Below the pieces are notes generated by a model. It did not search any database, was not told where the DNA came from, and saw only the letters and a list, made by a program, of their open reading frames with translations. Made by a program: the position numbers and the translations under genes. Positions 1 to 11,184 of a stretch of DNA of 64,000 nt are shown in pieces (position 1 is the stretch's first letter; each line of letters opens with the position of its first letter). Origin of the DNA: Notospermus geniculatus (lineage: Eukaryota > Nemertea > Pilidiophora > Heteronemertea > Lineidae); assembly GCA_002633025.1 (NCBI GenBank), contig NMRB01001646.1, forward strand, positions 26,032-90,031, given 5' to 3'.

Positions 1-833
1 AGGTCCTGGTATCGGGGATTTCTACCAATTAATGGTTAAAATAAGGGTAAGTAGCAATTCCGAAATGATAAGAAAGTCAATAAACACTATATAATATGAC
101 ATATCTACTTGAAATAAAAACACTAAATGTGATAGTAGCAAATGCATATTTCACGGAGGGGTGATTAACAGAACAGCCAGTGAGTGAAATACAGGTAAAG
201 ACGGTGAAAGATGCCAAGGGTTTGTGTGAGCGTAGTCGGAGGGCGGTGAGCGATGTCACAACCCTTGGTAGCCAAGATGTATGTGGAGAGGTTCAACTTC
301 AAGTTGAACAGTTCAACTATTCATACTCATCTCTCTTGTCCCCTACTGGCTGTCAACACATGTACAAATGTAGTCTGGTTCCCCGGTGGGGCTGACTGAT
401 GGTGTGATACAGAGGTCAGGTAAACGCCGCTGTCAATACTGATCTAAAAATAGAACATTAGTAATGCGCTGACTATTATGGGATATCGGGATCCGGTAAA
501 CGAGTTGTACATGTACATTGTGCATAGATGAGAGTTTTCCGGCAATTCCCGGATTTCCAGGAGCGGGCGCTGCCAAAAAAATCTGGATTTTCCGATTTGG
601 CTTCGTTCCGGCAACTGTGCTGTTCCGGGTCCCGGTTTTACATCCAACCACCAACAATCCTAGACTGGTTCCATGATCTACCGCTAGGATTTGATGACAG
701 GGGTGGCGCCAAGGTGGCGGCGGGCCGTCGGAAGGATGAATTGACCAGTGAATATCATGATTGTCATCACATATCATGGCCTGTTCCAAGACAGTGGATC
801 GAATGACTGATTTGGGACTTCTGGGGTCATGAC
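1..833. other. no recognised gene
   Basis: I see no coding exon, RNA gene or clear repeat boundary here. Open frames are short and lack splice context or family resemblance. Confidence 0.4.
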
Positions 834-922
834 TAATACACCGTGGAGAATCGTCAGCGCATTCGCCGAGTTTTTCAAGTGGCAGCACTGTGCTCCGAGT
901 GGGAACATGGCGGCTGTGTCAC
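834..922 (+). repeat. dispersed repeat A, copy 1 (contains ATGGCGGCTGTG)
   Basis: This segment matches, in inverse orientation, 1305-1390 with only a few substitutions. Both carry an ATGGCGGCTGTGTCACA block. In this copy the ATG at 907 opens 23 codons (MAAVSQMLKM...) followed by a GT at 976, so it could be read as a first exon, but repetition makes a repeat the safer call. The ATGGCGGC core also resembles the YY1 consensus. Confidence 0.6.
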
Positions 923-1304
923 AAATGTTGAAGATGTCAACTCCAAAGCGGGGAGCAAATGTACCGAAGATGAAAGGTATACACACTTAGACCATGCCGA
1001 GGATGACCTCCAGTTTATCGTCTATTAATCTAAAGCTTCCTTAATTGGAATTACGTAGTCGATTTTACATTTGAAGTGGAAAAGTTCAAGTGTCACTTCG
1101 TGGAAACTGCGGTCAATCAAACAACCGGCCTACACTACGAACATTTCCACTTCAAACAAAGAAACAACACTCCTTCAGCACCTATATTTCGGCTTGTTCT
1201 ATTGCAAATTATCACTAGATCATCCTCGAATTTACTTAAACTCGCTCACCTCGACCGAAACTATCCATCTTTCGCGTTTTAGTCGGCAACACAGACATCG
1301 ATAT

Positions 1305-1390
1305 GTGACACAGCCGCCATGTTCGACTCGGAGCATAGTGCTGCCACCTGAGAAACTCGGTGAATGCGCTGACGATTCTCCACGGTGTAA
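1305..1390 (-). repeat. dispersed repeat A, copy 2 (inverted)
   Basis: Inverse copy of 834-922, ending exactly where the TIR element at 1391 begins. In this copy the frame after ATGGCGGCT closes after 13 codons, which argues against both copies being conserved coding exons. Confidence 0.6.
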
Positions 1391-2180
1391 TAGGGAACCC
1401 CGATCACGCAGACCACGCGAGAATTTACGCGTGGGTTTGAACTGATAGTACACCGACGCCACCTATTATTCATGACGATTCAAGGTGTGATTGGCCGTGC
1501 TTGGTGAACCACATCTTTCGAACAATGAGCCTCTCTATAGGTGTCACGTCTGCTCTATCAGTCTCACGTGACCAATTGGCGCTCCCCATTTCCGGGAATT
1601 TTTTGAAATGGCATTCTCATCTATGAGTGTGTGAAAATTGCCAAAATGCCGGGTGCTCTGTATGTTTTCGGTGCACAGTATCAGCTCTGCCTCTGCATCG
1701 CCCTGTACAGGTATCGCAAGAGAAATAATCCCGAAGTCAAAAGGCTGCACAATCGGCTTGACGTCGATGTAGTGAAATCGTGTTACCTATTAGTGACGTC
1801 ACAGCAAAATTGTCAGGATCTTGACAATTTTAGATCACGTGATCAGTATTAACGTTGGTGTTCACCTGACCCCTGTATCGCACCATCAGTCAGCGCCACC
1901 ATACAGCAGGTCAGGGAACCAGACTATGAAAATTAGGCATGTGCAATTTTCTTAGTGCATTAATTGTCTCATAACTGGAATGAATGGGGAGCGCCAATTG
2001 GTCACGTGAGACTGATAGAGCAGACGCGACACCTATAGAGGCTCATTGTTCGAGAGATGCGGTTCGCCAAGCACGGCCAATCACACCTTGAATCGTCATG
2101 AATAATAGGTGGCGTCGGTGTACTATCAGTTCAAACCCACGCGTATATTCTCGCGTGGTCTGCGTGATCGGGGTTCCCTA
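1391..2180. mobile_element. TIR element with about 200-bp inverted termini
   Basis: The left end starts TAGGGAACCCCGATCACG, and the right end is its inverse complement (GGTTCCCTA at 2172-2180). Matching arms run about 1391-1590 and 1983-2180 with few differences, leaving a core of roughly 390 bp with no transposase. A third copy of the arm stands alone at 17109-17314. This is a non-autonomous foldback-type DNA transposon; the superfamily is not assigned because the target duplication is unclear. Confidence 0.75.
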
Positions 2181-2440
2181 TTTGTAATGTTTAGGGGCGA
2201 GTATAATGAGTAAATAAGTCACCTGATCGTGTATCACTGGCTATAAAATAATCTGCATCTCTGAGCAAATTAATTCTTCCTCACTACTCACGATAAATGA
2301 TGCATAGATATCATATTGAGTTGACAGTTCATTATCTCCTGATGAATTATCGTGCTCTGATATGGTTGACATTGACTAAACACAGAATGGTAGATGATGA
2401 TTTGTGTAAGATGTAAGAATCTCCATCTTACACCCAGGCA
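2181..2440. other. no recognised feature
   Basis: AT-rich sequence with no exon, repeat boundary or RNA gene that I can support. Confidence 0.4.
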
Positions 2441-2660
2441 TGCCAGGGTCTTCACAACCGGCTCCTCTTCTCACGCTTGGTTCAGACCCTAGTGGCAACA
2501 TTTATGCCATTTCAGTGTGGAGCGCTGGACTCCGCTGATTACATCCAATCACAGCGAAGCTTCTATCCCGTCTTGAGCGTTCCCAAAATGGCGGCTGTGA
2601 AAATTTCTCGATTTGCTGACAAACTCGCAGAATTTTTCAATGTTCCTGAATTAACTTCGC
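2441..2660 (+). repeat. dispersed repeat B, copy 1
   Basis: Matches 22500-22710 in inverse orientation over about 210 bp. Shared blocks include CAGGGTCTTCACAACCG, GAAGCTTCTATCCCGTCTTG and TTTTTCAATGTTCCTGAA. It carries AAAATGGCGGCTGTG at 2585-2599, and the second copy reads ACGGCGGC there. Repeat family unknown. Confidence 0.65.
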
Positions 2661-3461
2661 GCCAAAGTGATTCTCATGGATTATCTAGATGACGAGTACG
2701 CACCAATCGTTCAAAACACGTGTTTGGGGCAGCTATATTCGACAGCTTGCATAAATTATGGAATGAGGAGATACAAGGCTGCGAGACTGGTATCCGGTAA
2801 TTCATGACACCATATCTATGTGCAGACGTTGCAGCACAAGGCACAATTTTGGTGATTCCATCAGGCATGTCAAGAGGCATTTCCCCACTTCATTATGGCA
2901 TGATACTCGTTGCAATATTTAATACTACAATATATTTTTTTCACAAATACTGTGGTCTCGGAGTTATGCCGGACTGGGGGCGGTCAGGCCTAGCCGTACT
3001 TTTAGGGAAGGTACAGCCCAAACAAAATGATTTGGTATCAGGGCATGTCTCAGGATCATTCATATCCGCCCACACCACAATTTCAGTCCACAGGCCGAAC
3101 CCCAAATTCCCCAGAACCAGTGGGTGGATATGGAGTCGAATCCGGAATAACTCCGAGACCACAGTATATTCTTGTTCAAAAATATATTCTTGCTCCAAAG
3201 ATATATTCTTGTATATTATCACAGAATCACGGAATCTTCTTCCTTCATTTCCTGTCAATCTGGGATCAGTAAATCAAAACTAAGCATTTGGGCGTTTTCT
3301 TTGAAGTGGTCTTCAAGCCACTGTGAAAACACAGACATTGAATCCTATTTTTTCCACCATTTCTAGCCATCTAAAAAAACCATTGTTTCAAATTAATGGG
3401 TAACAGTTGATCAAAACAATTTTTCTTGCTGCTGTTATCAATCACTTCACATGAGATATAA
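2661..3461. other. no recognised gene
   Basis: Contains a short local repeat at about 3170-3215 (ATATTCTTG units). The open frame over 2804-3283 has no family resemblance or splice support. Confidence 0.35.
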
Positions 3462-3590
3462 TGGGCCGATTTCACAAAGGGCGTTTAAGACTTAGACGCG
3501 TGTAACTTCGTCAAATGCATGGTGGAAGTGCGTGTATTTAGTGAAGTTACACGCGTCTAAATCTTAAACGCGCTTTGTGAAATCGGCCCA
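3462..3590. mobile_element. palindromic MITE, 129 bp
   Basis: Arms 3462-3509 and 3543-3590 are near-perfect inverse complements, starting TGGGCCGATTTCACAAAG, with about 33 bp between them. With arms this long the whole element can fold into one hairpin. No coding capacity. Confidence 0.8.
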
Positions 3591-4537
3591 ATATGTGTGG
3601 ATTTGAAGCTAATCGAATTCAGCATCTCTGAGATACACACTTTTATGTGCCGAGGACATAAGATTCAAAGGTTTGTGTGTCGCGAGGTGACGTGGGTGAT
3701 AATTAATGCCCATGCGGATCAGTGCACGGGCATTTTGCGGTTAATTAAGAATTCCCCGCAAATAAATGTGGACCCGAAATCTGTGGATTAAGTAGCAAGC
3801 CCTGGGTTGTTAGCTCCCACGGGCATAACATGCTTTCGAACTGTACTGTATATGATGGAGCTATGTGTCTTCAATGACATGTTTGAGGGCCGGCCAAACT
3901 TGGGACACATCGGCAGAATTTTATCATACACGGAAAGCCTCACGTTAGATTATTATGACACCATCGTGTCACATCCTCTAATAAATGACGTCGGCATCGT
4001 TAAATCGTAATCATAAAGTAAGCTTGCAAAACCTCCCTACTATGGGTAAACCGGTATATGAGTATGATAGTGAAGTGGATAACACGTGTAACAAAATGTA
4101 CATGATGTACCGTATTCAGTAAATGTGTTATTTTTAAAAATGTGTTGGTGGCGGCGGGTGTGCTTTTGAAGTGGATTTTTGCAGTTCAGCGCATTATACC
4201 TGTGGCTTGATACTGATTATACACTGAATGTACATCTACAATAGACAGAGAGCTTGAAGGGTTGTCTGTGAAGTTTTATCGATAAACCTTTATTCTCAGA
4301 TTACAGTACAAGAGGTTATTGGGTCTCCGTGGAAAAGTCAATAATCACCAGTTGTCGATATAAGACAGAGCCAATATATGGGGTAAGATATTTCTGATAG
4401 TGTATGGCAGCTCACTGTTAGATGAGAGTGTTTTATAAACAGCCAACCACTGCCACTCAACGTAGTGTTTCCATGATGACAGTTCCTCGATGAAAGTGAA
4501 AATATTAAATGGTGAGCCAAGCTGCGAACATTATCAA
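3591..4537. other. no recognised feature
   Basis: Several short open frames without family resemblance; nothing else supported. Confidence 0.35.
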
Positions 4538-4632
4538 ACACTAGCATGATACCCATGGCGAGCACATTCGCACAGGGTGCATGTGGTCAGAGGATGGCAT
4601 AAGGGGTAAAAAATATAATGGCACCATAGGCA
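4538..4632 (-). repeat. dispersed repeat C, copy 1
   Basis: Inverse of 11185-11283: shared words include GATACCC, GCGAGCACAT, GGTGCATGTGGTCAGAGG and GGGGTAAAAAATATAATG. Only two copies are seen in the window. Confidence 0.6.
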
Positions 4633-5204
4633 GTAAGGGTGGCCAAAAATCATGCTGAAGCCATGTATCCTGATTCCGCCCATGCAATGTAATGGATGTG
4701 GCGGTGAGACGATGGCCGAAGACAGGTGAAGGGTGTTCTGCGGCTCACACAGAATTGGTGCAGATGGTACCAGCGCAATACAAAAAAGGTGATGGCAAAA
4801 TGTGCCGCTCGATGAGTGCAGAAAAGCCATTGAGTCTGCAAAGCTCGCATCACTTTCTGGCCTAAAAGTAGGTGGAGGACACTCCCCAAGTAATCACTAA
4901 ACATTCCCAAACGTTGTTGTCTCTGGTCAATGCGTATAGTTTATGAGAATGTGCGTGACAAAGACCCATGTTTGCTTGTTGACCTAAAAGCTGTACACCT
5001 GTATATGATGCGATCAACTCCAGTTGGTACGGACGTATTTCAAAATGGAGTCCTTCCATTATAATAAGATTATCATATCCATAGACAACACTTCAGAGGA
5101 TTTGATTTGCAGTAGAAGAAAATGAGAGCACCTAGCTTGCCCTGTTGTCAAGGAGAGCTGCCTCACACAAAAATTGGGAGTGACCAGGAATCAACAAGTT
5201 CCTC
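4633..5204. other. no recognised gene
   Basis: Open on the minus strand in overlapping frames, but no conserved domain or splice pattern is seen. Confidence 0.35.
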
Positions 5205-5281
5205 AATGGGCCGAATTCATAAAAACTAGCATTTGCTTTTTCTGGGCTTTTTCTTGAAGAGGTATTTATAAAATTTCGCTT

Positions 5282-5970
5282 TTGCTTCACAGCAACACCC
5301 ACCACGTTTATAGTATAGAGTTTGATGGGGTTTCAACTCCTCTATCAGTCGTATCTTGTGAGAAAGACCTCGGAGTTGTTGTTGACAATAAGCTGTCATT
5401 CAATGAGCATATCAACCAGATCTCCAGTAAAGGTAACAGGTTACTTTGGACCATTAAGAAGAACATTGCCTCGAGGGACATGTTTGTAATTAAGAAGCTA
5501 TACACAGCCTTGGTCCGCCCTCACCTTGAGTATTGCAACTCTGCACTTATTCTTAGAACAAAGGTTCCCGGAAAAGCATTGAATCTGTTCAGAGAAGAGC
5601 GACCAAGCTAATACCTGAACTCAGATTGGAGCCATACGATCACAGGCTGAAACGTTTGGATTTGCAGTCTCTCTACTACCGCAGAACTCGGGGCGATATG
5701 ATACAAGTGTGGAAGTGCCTCAAAAGTCATACCAAGATCAGTTCTGATGTTTTACCCTTGGCGGAAGGGCGATCATCTAGTACCAGAGGACACTGCATGA
5801 AGCTTAAGAAACGAAGAGCCAGGACGGAGGTGCGTAGGCACTCTTTTGGGTTCCGTGTTGTGGACCCTTGGAACTCGCTGGCATCAGAGGTTGTGACTGC
5901 AAGAACTGTGGATTGCTTTAAGACCAGGTTGGACAAAGCGTGGGATAGGCGCAAATTTACTTATGAGTAA
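5282..5970 (+). pseudogene. non-LTR retrotransposon reverse transcriptase, C-terminal end, frameshifted
   Basis: The translation shows the classic end of a Jockey/CR1-type reverse transcriptase: a DLGVVVDNKLSF motif near 5370-5405, then ALVRPHLEYCN near 5505-5540. The frame then shifts by one near 5560-5585, and the protein continues as ESVQRRATKLIPEL into a long RR.F..RVVDPWNSL tail ending at a stop at 5970. The catalytic palm upstream is missing, so this is a 5'-truncated copy as LINEs commonly leave. The tail to about 6195 is its 3' UTR. It cannot encode an active enzyme. Confidence 0.9.
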
Positions 5971-6169
5971 CAGTAACTTGTCTGCTCGGTTATCATGGTT
6001 ATGGATAGTGACACTGACTATATGTGATATATGCCTACAGAGAGAGTGAGTGATGGACCTTGCATGATGTTTTTTACCCCGTACCCGCGCCTCTGCGCAG
6101 AGTTCATGTCCTTTGTTCATGTGTTGTTTGCCGCAAAAGATCTACAGGCTTATGCCTTCGACCTCTCAC

Positions 6170-6195
6170 CTGATGATGATGATGATGATGATGAT
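6170..6195 (+). repeat. (GAT)n tail of the LINE
   Basis: About eight GAT repeats sit about 200 bp after the reverse transcriptase stop. Short tandem tails of this kind close the 3' UTR of CR1/Jockey-like LINEs, so the 3' end of the copy is complete. Confidence 0.7.
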
Positions 6196-6509
6196 AGAAC
6201 AAGCAACTCCCTATAAGAATTAGCAGAAGCTTTGTCTTGCGAGCATTTGCTTCATCAGAGAGAAAATCTTGCTTGGCTTTATAAGAAAAGGTCATTAGGT
6301 TAAGCAATTGATTATGAATATGTTTGTGAGCAAATTCTTTGGCTTATGCATATCCTTGACAAGCAAAAGCTTGACCTTGGGGCTTTGGCTTGTAAGCTTT
6401 TGCTATGTTTTATAAATTCGGCACATTATGTTTCACAGGAGTTACCTCATACATGTCATATTATAGGGAAATGAATTGTGTTCGGTCTTGGTGTCTGTGT
6501 GTATGAGGT

Positions 6510-6716
6510 TGAGGTAGAGGAGGCATGATATCACCCATACTCAGGTTATTAAGGATGACCATTTCGATTATGCTATGATGATCAAAGGTCAAGGTCAAAC
6601 TGCCTGTGGTGGAGGTACAGGCATGATATCTCCCTTACTTAGCTGGGTTATTGAGGATGCCCATTTCTATTATGCAATAATCTTGATGATCAGAGATCAA
6701 TGTCAAGGTTAAACTT
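6510..6716 (+). repeat. two-unit tandem repeat, about 101 bp
   Basis: The block GGCATGATATC...ATTATG...GATCA...GTCAAGGT...AAAC is present twice, starting about 6520 and 6621, with moderate divergence. Confidence 0.6.
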
Positions 6717-6814
6717 GAACAAGGACACAGTTATGTGACCACAAAACAATACAACTTGGCCACACAATATTCCAATAGGAAAAAAGACAATCTACAGTAT
6801 ATTATAATTTTTTA

Positions 6815-7141
6815 GTTGTCTGGGGGGCAATTGTCCTAGAATCGCGTGACAAGGACATTCCAGCTACAATTGCAGGTGATGCTGAAACACCTAGGTCATA
6901 TATTGTTGAGACTCAAACTGGGTCAACTCTGCGACGTAATCGCAGGAGTCTGTGTAGACTTACTCCATCTGATAATGTTGTGAATACTCCAGTTGAAAGT
7001 CCGAGTTCTCCAGTGAGACAGAATGTTGAGCGATCGAGAAGTGTTAGACAGTCAGAGTGTGAGAATGATCGAGATATTCCTTGTTTGATGGTAAACAATC
7101 CGCCAGAACAGTCGGAGTTGGATCATTATGTAACTAGGTAG
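6815..7141 (+). pseudogene. Ty3/Gypsy pol, C-terminal end of integrase
   Basis: A frame without its own start codon runs to a TAG at 7139-7141. It contains PATIAG, then PRSYIVET and RRNRRSL at about 6890-6955, the GPY/F-like segment that ends Ty3/Gypsy integrases in animals. A polar tail of about 60 residues follows. The protease, reverse transcriptase, RNase H and integrase core upstream are absent, so this is a remnant of the pol polyprotein. The LTR at 7568 closes the element. Confidence 0.85.
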
Positions 7142-7556
7142 GTCAGGCAATGTCAAAGCCTCCAGCGAGGCTGGATTTGTAAAACGTGGTAAAATCAGAT
7201 GTCAGTAATAGAGTAGATTGTCAATGTCAGTGGAGTGTATGTCATTTGTCAGTTTGCATACATGTGTATTTCATGACTTGTTCATGTGTGTTTAGTTTAT
7301 GTATTATGCTTGGAAGGACTCTTGTTCTAATTGAGAGGTGTTAAAAGCAAATCAATGAGTTCAGTGATAACTCACTTGTGTTCAGTTTCATGTAAATGGA
7401 AGAGTTCCATATTCTTAATTTTGCAGACTCTACTGAGTGTTTCTGTTGGTGACTTTAGCACCGCTTTAATATTTCCTTTCTGAGAAATTACTTAGATATT
7501 GTTTTAACATAGAAAGTTTCAGGCAACAGAATTGTGTATGTGTAACAGATACATCT

Positions 7557-7700
7557 GGTAAGGGGGATGTAGTGTAATGTGTAATCTGTCTGGTGAGACC
7601 TATTGTATGGTGCTGCCACCTTGGGGCAGCTTGCTAAGATGGCTTCTTGAATACAATCGTGTTGTTGTTGATCTTCTGTTTTAATCGTCATTTATCTACA
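7557..7700 (+). mobile_element. polypurine tract and putative 133-bp 3' LTR of the Gypsy element
   Basis: A purine run (GGTAAGGGGGA, 7557-7567) is followed by a segment that starts TGTAG (7568) and ends CTACA (7700), the inverted TG...CA ends expected of an LTR. It lies 426 bp after the pol stop. LTRs this short are known in animal Gypsy elements with this terminal pattern. No second LTR was found, consistent with loss of the 5' part. Confidence 0.65.
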
Positions 7701-7792
7701 TGAAAGATGCCCATCGTCGATGCCAGAACAGAAACCTTTCACTCTCATCAAGAGATGAATACCTAACCTTTTGAAGACAAGTGGTTATTTAT

Positions 7793-8450
7793 CAACAAGA
7801 GGCCCATGGGCCTTGCGCTCAGCTGACTATGACCTGCCAACTCAAAGAGGTTGAAACAGGCATGACAGGGGAAACGAGACACAAGTACGAACCCTTTTGA
7901 TGGTTAGCAAGCAAATATTAGCGTTCTTTGTGGAAATCAGTAGAAAGGGGTTAATATCACTTTGTGAATCAAAAAAAGATATCTTATAAGACTATTTGGA
8001 TAGGAAGGGGTTAATACATGTAGGCCCTATCTCTTGGTGAATCGAGGTATCCTTTTACACCCATTGGGTGGGAAGGGGTTAATACCACTTCATGAATCGA
8101 GATAGATAGGCCTACATGTTGTATCATATCAGACCCACTGGTGGGAAGGACTCTTGAAGGAGTTAATATCTCTTGGTGAATCGTGATAGACATCGTATTA
8201 CACCCATTATTGAGTGGGAAGGGGTTGGCCTATCACTTGGTGAATCGAGATAGGCCAAGATACATGTTGTTTCATATCAAACCCATTTTGTGGGAAGGGG
8301 TTCAAATATATTACATGTACTTATGAATCGAGATAGATATCATATTAGGCCTACTGGGTGAGGAGGGGTTAGGTAATATCAGTAGGCCTGCAATTCTTGG
8401 TGAGTTGATATCTTTTGACACGATGGTAAGGGGTTAATAGATGGGAGCCA
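7793..8450 (+). repeat. dispersed repeat D with minisatellite core (7944-8438)
   Basis: Begins ACAAGAGGCCCATGGGCC and continues into seven units of 62-76 bp, each with GGGAAGGGGTTAAT, TTGGTGAATCGAGATAG and a CACCCA/ACCCACT block. The inverse of the same head (24293-24322) and about 1.2 inverse units (23810-23890) occur inside the element at 23563-24570, so this is likely that element's interior, expanded. Confidence 0.75.
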
Positions 8451-8881
8451 GTCCATACTAATGGTGGATGAGGTGAGCAAGAACATGGTTAATTGATCTG
8501 GGGATGCCCGTCTACTCTAACATTCTATAATAGTTTACCATTTAGGCCTAGGCCTAATGGAACATTGTAATTGTTGACAGTCAGTCTCTGATAATTCCGA
8601 ATCACCTTTATCTATAAACCACCACACAAAAAAGTGGATGCCTAACATGCCTAAGTTATACAGGCCAAGGCCTATTAATCATGTTAATAGACAAAAGATA
8701 ACTGTGATGTGAGCTGATGAGATAGAACCTTGTGGTCATGGTGAGCTGTGCAGAAAGGCTGTTCTTGCTTTTACTCATGTCAGCACAAGCCCACATGCAG
8801 TAGTTTGACATCATCCAGTAGTCTTGAACGTTAGTTGTGGTGTTGATATTTTTGGTGACTGGGAGGGGAATGTGGATGGTA

Positions 8882-8944
8882 GTCAGCTGCCCTGCATTCA
8901 GAGAGACTTTAGTGAAAAGTCTCTCTGAATGCAGGGCAGCTGAC
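8882..8944. repeat. perfect 29-bp hairpin
   Basis: Arm 8882-8910 (GTCAGCTGCCCTGCATTCAG...) and arm 8916-8944 are exact inverse complements with a 5-base loop. No mismatch was seen. Confidence 0.9.
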
Positions 8945-9049
8945 AGGGATCTGTGGTTATAAATGCAGATTTGTAGGGAAATGGAAGGGCTGGGGAGATA
9001 TTTATCCTGCGAATAAACGTTTTCAGCAAAAAAAATAAACAGAGAAACA

Positions 9050-9141
9050 AGTAGTATGTGCACCCGGATGCCACACTTTTTAAATTATTACGTAAGTGTG
9101 GCATCCGGGTGCCCGTGATGTAATTACGTAACCATTGTCGG
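9050..9141. repeat. hairpin repeat E, copy 1 (92 bp)
   Basis: Holds the inverted pair GCACCCGGATGCCACAC / GTGTGGCATCCGGGTGC followed by GTGATGTAATTACGTAACC. Identical to 9411-9502 except for one visible substitution, and in the same orientation. Confidence 0.85.
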
Positions 9142-9410
9142 ATACATGTGATTCAGTGGCACGGTGTACTGTACAGAATTTATCCCAATTCAATGGAGAA
9201 TATGGATGCTCCTGGTGTTTGGATCCTGGTGAAGTCACTGCTGTCGGGAGAGGTCATGCCCGTGTGTATACTGTTGGCAAAGAGCTGCCTCAAAAACGGA
9301 CTGCAGGTGGATACATCGAAAATGCCAGGGAGGCTATGGAGAGGAACAGACCACAAATGGGAGTCAAAGGACCATCTGTGCTGTTGTTGTTGAATAAGTT
9401 CAATGTAGTC
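9142..9410 (+). pseudogene. fragment of a CACTA/EnSpm-type transposase
   Basis: The frame reads D.CDSVARCTVQN then QFNGEYGCSWCLDPGE (about 9190-9237), then GRGHARVY and VKGPSVLLLLNKF. This zinc-ribbon-like CxxC region and GVKGPS motif belong to the animal transposase family related to EnSpm/CACTA elements. Only about 90 codons survive, with no start, catalytic acidic residues or end. It is bounded precisely by the two 92-bp hairpin repeats. Confidence 0.75.
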
Positions 9411-9502
9411 AGTAGTATGTGCACCCGGATGCCACACTTTTTAAATTGTTACGTAAGTGTGGCATCCGGGTGCCCGTGATGTAATTACGTAACCATTGTC
9501 GG
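9411..9502. repeat. hairpin repeat E, copy 2 (92 bp)
   Basis: Direct repeat of 9050-9141. Together the two bracket the transposase fragment like the ends of a small composite unit. Confidence 0.85.
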
Positions 9503-9533
9503 GGGATAGTTTGTTTATTAATGAGGTGTTAAT

Positions 9534-9740
9534 TAATGAGGGTGATAAACGATGTTCTGTTGGTAGGGGGTCCTAATTAGATGATTCATTGTGTACAGTG
9601 CTATTGTGTTTTTTCTCATTCCAACAATGACAAACTAATGAGGGGGTTGATAAATGATGTTTTGTTGGCAGGTGGGCATAATTAGATGATTGATTGTGTA
9701 CAGGGCTAAGGTGTTTTCTTTTTCATTTTAACAATGACAA
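9534..9740 (+). repeat. two-unit tandem repeat, 102 bp
   Basis: Units starting at 9534 and 9636 share TAATGAGGG, GATGTT.TGTTGG, TAATTAGATGATT and AACAATGACAAA. Confidence 0.75.
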
Positions 9741-11052
9741 AAAATTAGTTTGTTTACAAAATGCAGACACATTTCCTGCTGCCGCAACATGGTGCCAAAA
9801 TGTTAATTATAACTCAACAATGGCAAGTAATGACAAGTAATGACAAGCACTGATTTTGAAATAATCCTTAGACCTATAAATACAGGGTTGAGGGTTGAGA
9901 CATCATATCACTTTCGACGGAGACCAAGTAAACCTCAAACCTGCCATACTCATATCGTACTCGTACAACTGTCAAACTTCTACACGTTATAAGTACACGC
10001 ATTGGATCTCTACGGCTTTGAACACAGATACTAAGTATACCAGGTATGTACCCAAAAACATTATGTCCGTATTGCATGTTTTGCGTATTTTCTGCCCTAT
10101 GTCCTTTAGTAAATTATGCCTATTTTCATAGTCTTCCTTATGCATGAAAGTTGCATTTGAAATGTAACAAATTTAAGAAAAACATTACTGAATTGATTTT
10201 TCTAGGGTACTATATCGTACACCCTCAAATTTCTTTAGGGTACTATATTTGTACCCAAAGTACCCTTTGGACCCTGCCCACCTATTTTGCCGCTGTGCAT
10301 GCCATTTCATAACTTTCAAATGGAGACGAATCTGCGCCATCACATGATGGCTCTAGTTTTGTTGTTCATTCACTTGAGGTGAAGCAGTTCAGGGGAAACA
10401 GGCATGGCCCAAGGGCAAAAAAATACATCCAGGTATTTCCATTAGGAGGAAGCTCAATTTGTACAACATAACAAGGCACAAAAGACGTCCTGCACAGCCA
10501 GTTCCTCCCACTCTGGTGGCACATTTTTCAGCACTACGTCTCCCACCTTTCCATACACACCAGATTTTTGGTGTATTCACCCCCGGCCGTCTTTCCACAA
10601 CAATCCAATTCTGCTTCATCATGTTCGTGTTGCACCCATGTTATCAGGTTATTTTCGCCATACTAGCATGTACTAGTCTCGCGCAACTACACCTACTGTC
10701 CAGTGCCCAGGTGAAACTATCCGACCTCTGCGAAGGAGACTGGGTGTGTGCAGTCGAGTTTCATTGAGCGAGACTTCTGCAAGGCGTGCAAACATGTGGA
10801 TGAGATCGGGCATGTCGGGCAATCGCCGCCGCCGCCAAATTTTCCCGCGAAAAAAAAATGTAATTGCAAAAAGATAGTCTATTGGAGCGGCGGGCGGGAA
10901 AAAAATAAAATAAATTTTTAATTTTTTTTCTATTTTGGCAAGATTGCTGAGCGGCGGACACAGATAACTCGAAAAAAATGTGATTTTATTTTTTTCTTAT
11001 TGCGCCCATTTTCCCTAGCGGCGGGTCCGCGAACCAACCAATAAAAAAAGTG
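9741..11052. other. no recognised gene
   Basis: Contains A/T-rich, CGG-rich patches (10830-11040). Open frames on both strands lack family resemblance. Confidence 0.35.
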
Positions 11053-11055
11053 CGG

Positions 11056-11083
11056 CCTAAGGGGCAGCACGCCTAAACCATAT
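11056..11083 (-). repeat. short piece of the tRNA-like repeat
   Basis: Shares CCTAAGGGGCAGCACGCC with the tRNA-derived sequence at 42352-42437 in the same orientation. Confidence 0.5.
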
Positions 11084-11184
11084 TATAATTGAGGTGGCAC
11101 TTTAAGTTCGATCTCTAACTCCTCCGTGGTTTCTGATCGAAATGGCACCATTTTCACAGAGAACGTTGAGAATGACATGGGGGT

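Larger units (their letters stand above)
5205..6427. mobile_element. inverted-repeat element interrupted by a LINE 3' end
   Basis: The left end (5205, AATGGGCCGAATTCATAAAA) and the right end (about 6390-6427) are imperfect inverse complements. The sequence inside the right arm is rich in AAAGCAAAAGCTT-type words. The LINE fragment with its GAT tail (5282-6195) lies between the arms, so it probably inserted into this element. Confidence 0.5.

Noticed and set aside
433-888. 151-codon minus-strand frame and its partner at 1071-1445
   Set aside because: Their similarity (LGECADDSPRC) comes from the inverted copies of repeat A, not from a gene family.
2804-3283. 159-codon frame
   Set aside because: No conserved motif, biased composition or splice support, and an overlapping reverse frame of similar length.
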